A stretch of DNA of 21,377 nt from contig LRSR01008670.1 in assembly GCA_001579985.1 (NCBI GenBank), positions 1-21,377 of the forward strand. The letters are read 5' to 3'. The position numbers and the translations under genes were made by a program. Below the pieces are notes generated by a model. That model was not told where the DNA came from. It did no database searches and saw only the letters and a program-made list of their open reading frames with translations. Of the stretch, positions 9,877 through 17,060 are shown piece by piece. Source of the DNA: Hypsibius dujardini. Its lineage: Eukaryota > Tardigrada > Eutardigrada > Parachela > Hypsibiidae. Positions within the stretch are counted from its first letter, which is position 1. Every line of letters starts with the position of its first letter.

Positions 9877-12800
9877 TCAGACAGACAGACAGACAGACAT
9901 GCGGACAGACAAAAAGACAGGCAGGCAAGCAATCAGACAGATAGACAAACGGACACGAAGGCAGTCTGGTAGGCAGACGCATTATTTAGGTAAGCTAAAA
10001 GAGGATGGAATATAGACATCACGGACAAATAGTTTCGCTGATCGGACATTTTGATAGAAAATTTACCAGTCAAGCGACAGGAAATAATGCAAACTTATTG
10101 AAGCAAACAGGCTGTGTCAACAGGGTGCTGGAGACATGTTAAGAGAGCAGTTCAACAATTTAGTTAGCACGCAGACAAATAACAGCTACAAAACGACTTT
10201 GAGGCATGCAGACAAAAAAGTTTATGATGGCATATAATATCGGTTTATATAGTCAGATAGTATTGAATTTAAAGGGGCCATTCACTACCACATGGACACC
10301 TTAAAAAGTTGCCAAAAATTCGATTTAGTTATTTTGGTCCAATTATTTCACATATCATCAGTTCAAAGCCTTTCACCCACGAAAACGTTTGTTTGGATGT
10401 TTTTAGCCTCATACTGTTAGTGCCACGATTATAACGGTCAGTTTTTACACGTGGGCAGCGCACTCGGCCTGTGTGTGTTGGCTGAGCGCCAACTCATGAT
10501 AGAGGCGCGTGTGACGGAGGCGGGGCTTAACCGGCCGTTATAATCGTGGCACTACAGTACAGCCGGGGAGAAAAAAGGTCGACGATAGGAGGGGCTTGTG
10601 ACGTCATGTCTGTGTGAATCCCTTCATGTTGTCTGGTAGTCCGCGCATGACGTCACAAGCCCCTCCTCTCCTCGACCTTTTTTTCCCGATTGTGCTAGTG
10701 GGCGGGAGCACTCTGTCAGAGTTTGGCCGGACTTTGCTGAGATGTCTTGGCACTTTTGTTAGCCCTGATTGAGGTTTATTTCGCAAACCTAAACCTCGCC
10801 AGATTTCACGATCGGCTGATTGTGATCGTTAGAAGCACAGGTTAGCGTTATATTTAGCCATCTGGAAGGCTATTTCGATAAAAAACCATTTTTAAAAGAA
10901 CTTTTGTAGGAAAAAATGGCGAAGAAGTTGAAGTTTTGACCCTTCTTGAGAAATTTTTTTATCAAAAGCCTGCTGTGTACCCAGGTTTTGTTTCGAAATA
11001 TTCGATGAGGTAATCATCTGATTTATTACTGAACCGAGATCAGCAAGGTGAACACACTTCCAAACGGGTGGACATGAAAGAGCTTCAACCTCATATTTTG
11101 CCACTTTTAGTTGTACTCTACTTCCCCGTATAGCAGTGCGGGGAACTCAATTGATCTTCCCAATTATTTTTCATGAAAACAAATCCTAAGCCGTTGGTTC
11201 TTTAAAAAAGTCAGTTACAGGAATAGCATATATTGCGCACATTTTCTATGGTAAGCGGTTCACCATGTCCACGTGTTAGTGAATGGACCTCTGTATAAAT
11301 TCACCAAAGCAAATAAATATCATTTATCAACTGCACCGACTTTTATTATATTTTATTCATTTTCCTTGTCATTTCCTTTTCACATTATACGAAATTGAAT
11401 GCCCATTTACAATAGTTTTTTGTCAGTACTCGTCTAATTGTCTCGTCTTTTTATCCTCCGTTTTAGGCGCGGAAGGGTCCACCTGTCAACCCTTCCTCAC
11501 CGCTGAGTCCCCCTTCCCCATCCACAACTTCACATGTGTCTGCCCGGTCGGTCGTGCCGGCCGCTACTGCCAGAGCTCCAGCGTGGCGTCCCTCGCCATG
11601 GACGGCTACCTTCAGCTGCTGAATCAGACCCTTATCCACGTCTCCTTCGACTTTCGCACCACCCTCAATGACAGCCTCTTGCTCGTGGCCTTTGACCGCA
11701 CCCTCACCCTCGCGCTGCAAATCAACGCCGGCCGCGTTGAGCTCCTCGTCACCGATCTGACCACCAACGCGGCTGCTCCCAAGACAGCCACCTTCACCCG
11801 CGGCGTGTCCGACGGGAAGTGGTACACCGTGGCGCTCTTGATGGAGATTAACGTGGTGACGGCGCTGTTGCGGCCGACCGAAACCGGCCTGGCCGGAGTG
11901 GCCGCCCAGGAGAAGCGGACCGTGATGCTGGTGGATTTTGACCCGGCGGAGATGCCGTTTGGGGAGGTCTTCATCGGCGGGGTGGAACATCGAGCGAGGA
12001 TCGCTGGGACGGCGTTCCGGTGAGACTTATCTGGATTTGGATGTCTGCCTAGATCTTCTCTGCACGTCTGTGTTTTTGACTGCCTGTGTAAATGTGGGAA
12101 AATTTCTGTCGGTCTACATGTCTGTCTGTCTGACTAGTTTCCCGAACGTCCTTCGGATTTTGTGGTTTACTTTTTGATTGGACATCTGTTGCCGTTGATT
12201 GGAGTTTGTATAGGTCAACTTGTATGGAACCCTAGTTGTCTGTTTGTTTGGACTCTTGTTCGCCTCTTTGCCTGTCTGGTTAGAAGGTTGTCAATCATGC
12301 ATACATGCCTCACTAGGTGTATGTATACCGTATGTGTCTGGATCCTATGTCAGTCTCTTGTCTACCCCGATACCTGCCTGACTGGCTGAATGTCTGTCTG
12401 TCTGTGCATTCGACTTCGTTTTACTCTGTGTATCTGACTATCAGTGCGAGTGGATATCGTGTTATCTTAATTGTCTAGATGTCTGTCGGCTCAGTTGAAT
12501 GTCGTTTTTTCCATTTGGCTGTTTGTTTGTGTGTCTTATAATTCGACTGTTTGTCACCCGGTCTCTTTCTCTTTGTGAGTTTTGTTTTTGTTTTGCGGTG
12601 TTTAACCAGTGTTCTTTCCATTGACCATTGACTAGGTTGAATATGGTCGGCTGTCTGCGCGACATCAGCGTCAACGGGGACGTCTTGGTTCCGGTCGAGA
12701 TGAACTCCGCGACGCGCCGCCGTCAGCCGTCAGTCCGCGGCGTGTGTGAACGGAAAGAACAGTGCAGCGTGAATACCTGTAATCGCCGGGGTCGATGCTC

Positions 12801-14696
12801 CGATTTGTGGAACCACTACGAGTGTGCGTGCGACCGTCCCTACTACGGATTATCCTGCGAGAAAGGTTGGTATTATTCACGTCGCGAGTCGTGGTGTAAT
12901 CTCGTAATCGTCGTCTTTGTGGTTTCGGCTCGATGATTCGCGTAATCGACCAGCTGAGAAAATTGAGTGTCTGTGTTTTCAAGCTTGGTTTCTGCGCCTT
13001 TGACCGTCTGTCTGCTTATCTGCCTGTCTATGCCTGTTTATCTGACTATGTGTTGATCAGCCTTCCTGTCTGCCTCTCTAGCCGTCCACTTAATTGTCTA
13101 TTGGTTTAGCCTGTCTGTTTGTCTGCCAGAATTTCTTCATGTCTGTAAAGTGATTTGTCAGGCCGGCTGGGTGTCTGTCTATCTGCCTGCTTGTCTGCTC
13201 GTTTGTTTGTCTGTCTGGATACCAGATTTACTGTCACTGGGTCTGTTCAAACATTTACCTGCCCGCCGGGTGACACATTTATTTATGCGTCTGTCGGTCT
13301 ATCCGCCCATTTGTCTGTCAGTCTATCCGCCCATTTGTCTGCCTGTCTATCCTCCCATTTTTCGGTCTGCCTGGCTGTTTTCCTATCTGTGTCCTTGGAT
13401 CTTTGTCTTCTTATCTGTGAGTCTGTGTCTATCTATCAATCTGCCTATAAGTTTGACTGTCTGCCTGTTAGAAAAATTGCCTTCTTCTTCCAGAAATTCT
13501 AGCTGGTACCTTCGGCAAGGATAACATCTCCAGCTCCGTCACCATCAACCTGACCGATGCCGATCGCACTGACCTTGAACTTCGCAACCACTTCTCCTTC
13601 CGCATTCGCACTCTGGAGAACAACACCGTCCTCCTCTACCTGGGCTCCCTCGACCGGTCGAGTTTCCTCGAACTCCGCCTCATCAACGGTCGCCTCGTGT
13701 TGAACGTGAAATTAACCGCGAGTAAGGTGGAGCCGATTTTCGGTCCGATGGCCACGGTCAGCGACGGGACGTACCACTTTGTCACCGTGCAGCGAGAGCA
13801 GACGATGGTGGAGATGGTTGTAGACGCGGGTCAGCCGACGTTCGGCCAACTGGTGGCGGGGAGCCCTTTGAAGGCGGATATCCTGATTCTGGGCCAGTCG
13901 GTGCTGCAACCGAAGACGGGGAAGGTCAAGCGACAAGCAGAGCCGGAGACAACTTCAGGTAAGTGTCTTTAAAAGAAATATTCAATTGATTCTTAAGAAA
14001 GAAAGTTTGTTTCGGTGTTTTAATGTTAATGAGGTTCGAAATTCCTAATACTCTGTAAACATCGTAGATGTTGTTTCAAAAATATCACAAACTTCGAAAA
14101 CACGAGAATTTGTGCTGTTCCATCCCTTACTTATTTAAATCTGAGGTTGATCGATTGATTGATTGACGGATTCATTGTACGTTTCCATCTGTTGCAGTTG
14201 CAGTCGTCGTAAGGAAGACGCCCCCGACACCCGGCACCTTTTTCAAGGGAGTTCTTCAAGATTTTCGCCTGAATGGGAAGCTCGTACCGTTTTTCAGAGT
14301 GATCGATTCCGATCAGCTGGAGCGACTACCACCGACCTACAAGGACGTCTCATCGGTCGGAGTAGTGGAAGGGGCTGTTAGCGAGGATACGTGCCGCGAC
14401 GGCCCGTGTCGCAATGGCGGCACCTGTGAAGTCACCTGGAATGACTTCCGGTTTGTGCAGTTGAAAGCCGTTTCTTGTTTAAGCTGGCCCTCGTAACTGA
14501 TGGAACTATCAAACATTTCAGGTGTACATGCCCGATTGCCTTCCGCGGAAGAACGTGTGAACTGTCGAATTTCTGCCTGTCCAACGAGTGCCCTTCTTCT
14601 CATGCGCAGTGCAAGAAAGTGGACGATGATTATGAATGTAAGCTGCAAATTAAGTTGGTCTTTATGTCTGTCTTTTCGTGCCTATCGGTCGATCCA

Positions 14697-14743
<47 letters not shown>

Positions 14744-15997
14744 GCCTGTCTGTTTGCTTTTCTGTCTGTGAGTCTATCTGCCTGTTTGCCTGCCTGCCTC
14801 TCTGTTTACCTAGATGTCTGATTGCCTGTTTACTTGCCTGCCTGCACACCTGACGCCTTAAGAGCTCAGTTTCCTACATCGCAGTCATCTTTTCAGGCCG
14901 AACTAGTATCAGCTTTTTGGATACCAGCGGCTACGTGACCTACGTGCCAACCAAGTCATCCAGCAGTTTCCAGAGAGTTTCCTTCCGCTTCCGCACTCGC
15001 AACACGGATGCGAAGAACATCTTTTCCCTGACCAGCAGTCGGCATGAGCTGAAGATATACCTGAGAAACTCTAGGATTCAGATTGAATTTCGGCTGAGCC
15101 CGGCGCCGACGGTCATCAATATTGACCGGCAGATTAACGACGCGGTGTGGCATAACTTCAGTGCGGATTTTCAACCGCGGCAAATGAGCATCATCCTCGA
15201 TAGCCAAACTGTCGTTCAGGTGCGTCGCGCAGTCTGTCTGCCTGTCTGGCTGTATGCAGGCCTAACTATGTCTGTGGTCATATATGGCTGTTTATCACTG
15301 TATGTATGTCCGTCTGTCTCTCTGTCTGTCTGTCTTGTCTGTTTATCCATCTGTCTGTCTGTCGTACGTATGTGGTTGTCTAGCCATTCTGTCGATGTCT
15401 CTGTTTGTCTGTCTTGTCGTCTGCCGGCGCATTTGCTTTCATCTGGAATAACTCTCGTAATGCAGATAAAACCATTCTATCTGCAGGAACTTCCGACAGT
15501 GGCGGAAGGCTCCCTCAGCACCATCCTCCACGAAGACAATGCTTACGTCCAGCTGGGCGGCGATTTCGTCGGCTGCCTGGATGACGTCCGACTCGGTCGT
15601 CACCTCCTCCCGCTCTTTCCCATCCTCAAAATTCACTCCGCACTGGATCTCCCACGCATTGTCAGCATTGAAAAGATGAACGGGCTGGAGTACGGCTGCC
15701 ACGCACAGGACACCTGCCACCTCCGACCCTGCGTCAAGGGCAAGTGTGTGGATGTGTGGAACGACCGGCATTGCGAATGCGACGCTACGGTGGATCCAGT
15801 TGGTTGCGAGCTGCGCAATCGGATGGATCCCATGATAGCGTTGTGCGCGGAGCGCGTCTGTCAGAACGGAGGGACGGTGGTGTGTGATGAGTTTTCCAAT
15901 GAAGTGACGAACCATACGGTTCCGTCCTGCTTGTGCGCTGCGGGATTCACTGGAAATGAGTAAGTTTTTGTCGAGAGGCAGGCAGGCATACCCTAAA

Positions 15998-16038
<41 letters not shown>

Positions 16039-16415
16039 AAGACCGAAAGAAAGACAGACAGACAGACAGACAACAGGGAAACAGACAAACAGACAAATAG
16101 ACAGACAGACAAGTATCGAGACTTAGAACACACTTATAGACAAAAGAGCGGTAATTTTTAACGATGACCTTTACGTCTAGATGTGAGACTCATGTGGCAC
16201 AAACCGCTTCCCCACCAGACCAACTAGCCATCATCCTCGGCGTCACCCTCAGTGTCGCCTTCCTACTCTTGGTCGTCGCGCTCACTGCTTTCTGCATCAC
16301 AGCACGCCGGAAACGGGCCGAACGCGGCACCTACTCTCCTAACCGACAAGAGCACTTTGGTCGCGTCGAAATGGACTATGTCTTGAAGCCTCCGCCTAAG
16401 GAAGGCTTGATATGA
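5497..16415 (+). CDS. crb: Crumbs, apical polarity receptor (13 exons, 1332 aa)
   Basis: The exons listed separately join in phase to a type I membrane protein of 1332 residues. Order: signal peptide (about 1-31), ten EGF modules (59-485), LamG1 (486-672), EGF11 (673-709), LamG2 (713-920), EGF12 (930-963), a four-cysteine half EGF (969-990), LamG3 (991-1168), EGF14 (1174-1204), EGF15 (1217-1256), membrane helix (about 1270-1295), short tail. The tail identifies it: [10 protein letters not shown] is the FERM-binding segment and [10 protein letters not shown] precedes the PDZ-binding end, as in fly and vertebrate Crumbs. Known family role: Crumbs marks the apical membrane of epithelia, binds Pals1/Stardust-Patj and Par6-aPKC through the tail, and links to FERM proteins. 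Three LamG domains and this length resemble vertebrate CRB1/CRB2 more than the 2100-residue fly protein. The start is chosen because TGA lies in frame at 5470 and a signal peptide follows. Oddities: the C-terminus is EGLI, not ERLI, and LamG2 lacks its conserved cysteine. Confidence 0.95.
5864..6491 (+). other. crumbs intron 1 (628 nt)
   Basis: This is a GT/AG intron in phase 1. It is AT-rich with a TGAT run at about 5954-5969 and ends in a good pyrimidine tract (gcctttatttcag). I see nothing else in it. Confidence 0.85.
6492..6620 (+). CDS. crb: crumbs exon 2: end of EGF2, most of EGF3
   Basis: The exon completes EGF2 ([12 protein letters not shown]) and encodes EGF3 up to CHCAKG. It begins by completing the split cysteine codon and ends in phase 1 inside a glycine codon (aaag|gtgcgg). 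Its 129 nt form a symmetric 1-1 exon. Confidence 0.93.
6621..7354 (+). other. crumbs intron 2 (734 nt)
   Basis: This phase 1 intron is strongly AT-rich from about 6780 to 7260. That part carries an interspersed repeat described separately. No coding frame is evident. Confidence 0.85.
6960..7190. repeat. AT-rich interspersed repeat, copy in crumbs intron 2
   Basis: The 16-mer AAATCACCGCTGATTT occurs at 6974-6989 and again exactly 100 nt later at 7074-7089, embedded in AATTAAA-rich sequence. GGCGTC followed by ATTTTAAATTAAATTA lies near 7144. Closely related sequence reappears at about 16885-17060 between the two genes, so this is a dispersed family and not just a low-complexity stretch. I cannot classify it; no coding capacity is seen. 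Confidence 0.6.
7355..7559 (+). CDS. crb: crumbs exon 3: end of EGF3, EGF4, most of EGF5
   Basis: The exon encodes YTGKRC, then a complete calcium-binding EGF4 ([16 protein letters not shown] through GFTGVNC) and EGF5 up to VDGVN. The donor is acaa|gtaagc. It ends in phase 2, and joining with exon 4 gives VNNFTCNC, restoring the EGF spacing. Confidence 0.93.
7560..8635 (+). other. crumbs intron 3 (1076 nt)
   Basis: This phase 2 intron begins gtaagc and ends tttctag. It holds a G/T-rich stretch (about 7590-8100) with a 10-bp tandem repeat listed separately. Open frames in it on either strand have no recognisable content. Confidence 0.85.
7951..8005. repeat. 10-bp tandem repeat in crumbs intron 3
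   Basis: About four to five consecutive units read GAGTTGGCCA or GAGGTGGCCA, decaying to GAGGTGCTA and GAGGTGCC. It is a short local expansion with no evident role. Confidence 0.8.
8636..8760 (+). CDS. crb: crumbs exon 4: end of EGF5, most of EGF6
   Basis: The exon encodes [15 protein letters not shown] (end of EGF5), then EGF6 from [10 protein letters not shown] to DYRC. The start follows tttctag. The end (ccgct|gtaagt) is phase 1 and splits a cysteine codon that exon 5 completes. Confidence 0.93.
8761..9283 (+). other. crumbs intron 4 (523 nt)
   Basis: This phase 1 intron has TGAT/GATCGATC runs at about 8871-8922 and a T-rich AT stretch at 8940-9230. I see no further features. Confidence 0.85.
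9284..9808 (+). CDS. crb: crumbs exon 5: EGF6 end to first half of EGF10
   Basis: The largest EGF exon completes EGF6 and encodes EGF7 (290-349), EGF8 (350-386), EGF9 (387-425) and the start of a divergent EGF10. Most modules keep the calcium-binding start ([17 protein letters not shown]). EGF7 carries a long insert between its third and fourth cysteines ([13 protein letters not shown] through EKSAGY), about 30 residues where roughly 10 are usual. EGF10 has irregular cysteine spacing. The donor is aaat|gtaagt, phase 1. Confidence 0.94.
9841..9960. repeat. (CAGA)n array, crumbs intron 5
   Basis: Nearly perfect CAGA units occupy about 9842-9874 and 9877-9899, with degenerate units following to about 9960. 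The array starts about 33 nt after the exon 5 donor. On the crumbs transcript it reads CAGA, complementary to the TCTG arrays in introns 6, 7, 10 and 11. Confidence 0.9.
10418..10554. mobile_element. MITE-like element 1 with 18-bp terminal inverted repeats
   Basis: GTGCCACGATTATAACGG (10420-10437) faces its exact reverse complement (10535-10552). TA lies immediately outside each end (10418-10419 and 10553-10554), as expected for a TA target-site duplication of Tc1/mariner-like transposases. The element is about 133 bp with no coding capacity. Superfamily assignment rests only on the TA flanks. Confidence 0.65.
10553..10697. mobile_element. MITE-like foldback element 2, next to element 1
   Basis: A 22-nt perfect arm (AGGAGGGGCTTGTGACGTCATG, 10587-10608) faces its reverse complement at 10646-10667 across a 37-nt loop. 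Pairing continues outward with mismatches through GGTCGA/TCGACC, A/T tracts and GGG/CCC to near TA at 10553-10554 and TA at 10696-10697. The exact ends are uncertain because the outermost bases match poorly. Each arm contains a palindromic TGACGTCA, the consensus for CREB/ATF factors. Confidence 0.6.
11467..12019 (+). CDS. crb: crumbs exon 6: EGF10 end and most of LamG1
   Basis: The exon completes a divergent EGF10 ([14 protein letters not shown]) and encodes the body of LamG1 (from about 486): [41 protein letters not shown], the DGKWYTVAL strand typical of LamG, and [10 protein letters not shown]. The start follows ccgttttag, and the end ttccg|gtgaga is phase 2. The reading frame is high in G+C compared with the flanking introns. 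Confidence 0.94.
12020..12635 (+). repeat. crumbs intron 6 (616 nt), degenerate CTGT repeat
   Basis: This phase 2 intron consists largely of imperfect CTGT/CTGC/TTGT units, for example around 12116-12130 and 12389-12402. The acceptor is cattgactag. Open frames across it read as V/C/L/S-rich products of the repeat and are not genes. Confidence 0.8.
12636..12865 (+). CDS. crb: crumbs exon 7: LamG1 end and EGF11
   Basis: The exon encodes the diagnostic LamG C-terminus ([12 protein letters not shown]) with Cys641, which probably pairs with Cys672. EGF11 follows with six cysteines (678, 683, 689, 698, 700, 709). The end cgagaaag|gttggt is phase 1. Confidence 0.94.
12866..13493 (+). repeat. crumbs intron 7 (628 nt), degenerate CTGT/CTGC repeat
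   Basis: From about 13000 to 13475 the intron is almost entirely imperfect CTGT, CTGC, CTAT and TTGT tetranucleotides. There is a local duplication of GTCTATCCGCCCATTTGTCTG near 13296-13340. It ends in a strong tract (cttcttcttccag). Phase 1. Confidence 0.85.
13494..13958 (+). CDS. crb: crumbs exon 8: body of LamG2
   Basis: The exon encodes the LamG2 beta-sandwich core: [45 protein letters not shown], and [14 protein letters not shown]. It ends with [10 protein letters not shown] and a basic, K/R-rich linker ([10 protein letters not shown]). Two acceptors preserve the frame, at 13493 and 9 nt further at 13502; the first has the stronger pyrimidine tract. The donor is ttcag|gtaagt, phase 1. 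Confidence 0.92.
13959..14197 (+). other. crumbs intron 8 (239 nt)
   Basis: This phase 1 AT-rich intron has a TGAT run at about 14148-14166 and no tetranucleotide CTGT array. It ends in a tandem acceptor, ttgcagttgcag. Confidence 0.85.
14198..14450 (+). CDS. crb: crumbs exon 9: LamG2 end and first half of EGF12
   Basis: The exon encodes [19 protein letters not shown], the last LamG strand, where Val885 replaces the usual cysteine, and then EGF12 from [14 protein letters not shown] to WNDF. A second in-frame acceptor 6 nt downstream (AG at 14202-14203) would remove two residues. The donor is ttccg|gtttgt, phase 2. Confidence 0.93.
14451..14521 (+). other. crumbs intron 9 (71 nt, the shortest)
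   Basis: This short GT/AG intron in phase 2 ends aacatttcag. It splits EGF12 between its third and fourth cysteines and carries none of the repeats seen in its neighbours. Confidence 0.88.
14522..14637 (+). CDS. crb: crumbs exon 10: EGF12 end and half EGF13
   Basis: The exon encodes [12 protein letters not shown], completing EGF12, then a truncated EGF with only four cysteines (969, 974, 981, 990) running directly into LamG3. As I recall, a half EGF before a LamG also occurs in other Crumbs proteins. The end tgaat|gtaagc is phase 1. Confidence 0.93.
14638..14896 (+). repeat. crumbs intron 10 (259 nt), (TCTG)n array
   Basis: It contains a perfect 12-unit TCTG run at 14697-14744 inside about 190 nt of related degenerate units. 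The acceptor is catcttttcag. Phase 1. The array is complementary on the transcript to the CAGA arrays of introns 5 and 12. Confidence 0.92.
14897..15219 (+). CDS. crb: crumbs exon 11: first two thirds of LamG3
   Basis: The exon encodes [64 protein letters not shown] and [12 protein letters not shown], the ordered strands of a LamG domain. It ends cag|gtgcgt in phase 0, the only phase 0 junction in the gene. The reading frame stays open through the following intron. Confidence 0.93.
15220..15486 (+). repeat. crumbs intron 11 (267 nt), in-frame CTGT repeat intron
   Basis: The interval starts gtgcgtcg and ends tctatctgcag. It is CTGT-rich, a multiple of three and has no stop in the crumbs frame, so retention would insert 89 residues of repeat-encoded C/L/S/V-rich sequence into LamG3. 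An earlier acceptor with AG at 15464-15465 is also in frame, 21 nt upstream. I call it an intron because its removal restores LamG strand continuity. Confidence 0.85.
15487..15959 (+). CDS. crb: crumbs exon 12: LamG3 end, EGF14, most of EGF15
   Basis: The exon encodes [19 protein letters not shown], the LamG end with Cys1127, which probably pairs with Cys1168. EGF14 (cysteines 1174-1204) and EGF15 (1217 onward, with an expanded loop holding an NHT sequon) follow. The end aatga|gtaagt is phase 2; exon 13 supplies the last EGF15 cysteine. Confidence 0.94.
15960..16180 (+). repeat. crumbs intron 12 (221 nt), (CAGA)n array
   Basis: A perfect ten-unit CAGA run at 15999-16038 is followed by degenerate units to about 16112. 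Phase 2; the acceptor is ttacgtctag. It has the same sense as the intron 5 array and the opposite sense to introns 6, 7, 10 and 11. Confidence 0.92.
16181..16415 (+). CDS. crb: crumbs exon 13: membrane helix and cytoplasmic tail
   Basis: The exon encodes the last EGF15 cysteine, a short stalk, a helix ([20 protein letters not shown] to FCIT, about 1270-1295), a basic stop-transfer (ARRKRAER), the FERM-binding segment with Tyr1306 and Ser1307 ([10 protein letters not shown]), [10 protein letters not shown] and the terminal KEGLI before TGA. The tail is 36-37 residues, the standard Crumbs length. In well-known family members the last four residues are ERLI, which bind the Pals1 PDZ domain. Confidence 0.96.
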
Positions 16416-16757
16416 GAGATAGTTCACTCGCCCAAATCGGAACATCCTGATAAGCAGCCTCATCGTGCCCTTCGCCGCTCGTTTGTGATCTTCCGTTTTA
16501 CGGTCCCCTTCCCTGGACCAAATTCAAACTTCGAGGCAGCTCTCAACTTGGTAGCTCGTGCAGGTTTTTGTAACTTTCATCCTTTTTTTATGTGTAAATT
16601 GATCTTGGAATCTGGCCGCTTCTTTTTATAGTATTTCCCAGTCCGTTGCATGGCACGTGAAGGAGCGCTTTTTGTTATGCGTTTGTTTCTAATGTGTGGG
16701 TTTCTTATTTGGGCGATCCGTCAACATTGTTTTGGATGCGGTTTAACGGATCGAATA

Positions 16758-16768
16758 ATTAAATTAAA
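16758..16768 (+). terminator. Possible crumbs polyadenylation signal (ATTAAA)
   Basis: Two overlapping ATTAAA hexamers lie about 345 nt after the stop codon. ATTAAA is the commonest variant of AATAAA. The sequence is AT-rich, so chance occurrence is likely enough to keep confidence low. Confidence 0.3.
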
Positions 16769-16884
16769 AATTGGCTGATATATCTCTTGTCTGTCTCGGA
16801 AGGGAAGAGGAAGGGAAGAATACCGCACTAGTGTTGTTTTAGTTGAGATCTTAATTTAAAATTAAGTTGAAAATCGCCATCGGA

Positions 16885-17060
16885 GAACGAGGCGTCGGAT
16901 TTTATTAAAGTTAAACGTGATTCAACCCTTGATATCGGCGTTTCTCTGCACTTTAGATCAAACTTGAATTAAAATCACCGTCGATTTAAAATGTATTTAC
17001 AGTTTATAATTCAACTTGAATATCAACCGGTGATTTTAAATTAAATTAAATTAAAAGGAA
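16885..17060. repeat. AT-rich interspersed repeat, intergenic copy
   Basis: AAATCACCGTCGATTT at 16972-16987 differs by two bases from the 16-mer found twice in crumbs intron 2. It is preceded by TTGAATTA and followed by a related, diverged stretch. GAGGCGTCGGATTTTATTAAA near 16889 parallels the GGCGTC element of the intron copy, and CCGGTGATTTTAAATTAAATT near 17027 repeats the core in inverse orientation. Confidence 0.6.
16901..16906 (-). terminator. Possible polyadenylation signal of the repeat-protein gene
   Basis: TTTATT on the + strand reads AATAAA on the - strand, about 395 nt downstream of the stop at 17299. It lies inside the AT-rich repeat copy, so the match may be fortuitous. Confidence 0.3.

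Larger units (their letters stand above)
9809..11466 (+). other. crumbs intron 5 (1658 nt)
   Basis: This is the longest intron, in phase 1, and separates the EGF array from LamG1. It contains a (CAGA)n array just after the donor, two MITE-like foldbacks (10418-10697) and otherwise unremarkable AT-rich sequence. No coding frame is supported in 10700-11466. Confidence 0.85.

Noticed and set aside
9841-9960. Regularly spaced repeats that might suggest a CRISPR-like array
   Set aside because: The unit is 4 nt with no unique spacers; it is a microsatellite in a eukaryotic intron.
10550-10700. CACTA at one end and near the other end of foldback 2, suggesting a CACTA/EnSpm transposon
   Set aside because: There is no 3-bp target duplication, and CACTA at the left belongs to the end of element 1 plus the shared TA. 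A TA-flanked MITE explains both elements better.
11463-11990. 175-codon minus-strand open frame opposite LamG1
   Set aside because: It is a shadow of the GC-rich crumbs exon 6; the plus-strand frame has clear LamG motifs.
14638-14853. Open frames reading [10 protein letters not shown], resembling a cysteine-rich repeat protein
   Set aside because: They are translations of the (TCTG)n intronic array. Similar frames occur in every CTGT-type intron on either strand and lie between clean splice sites.
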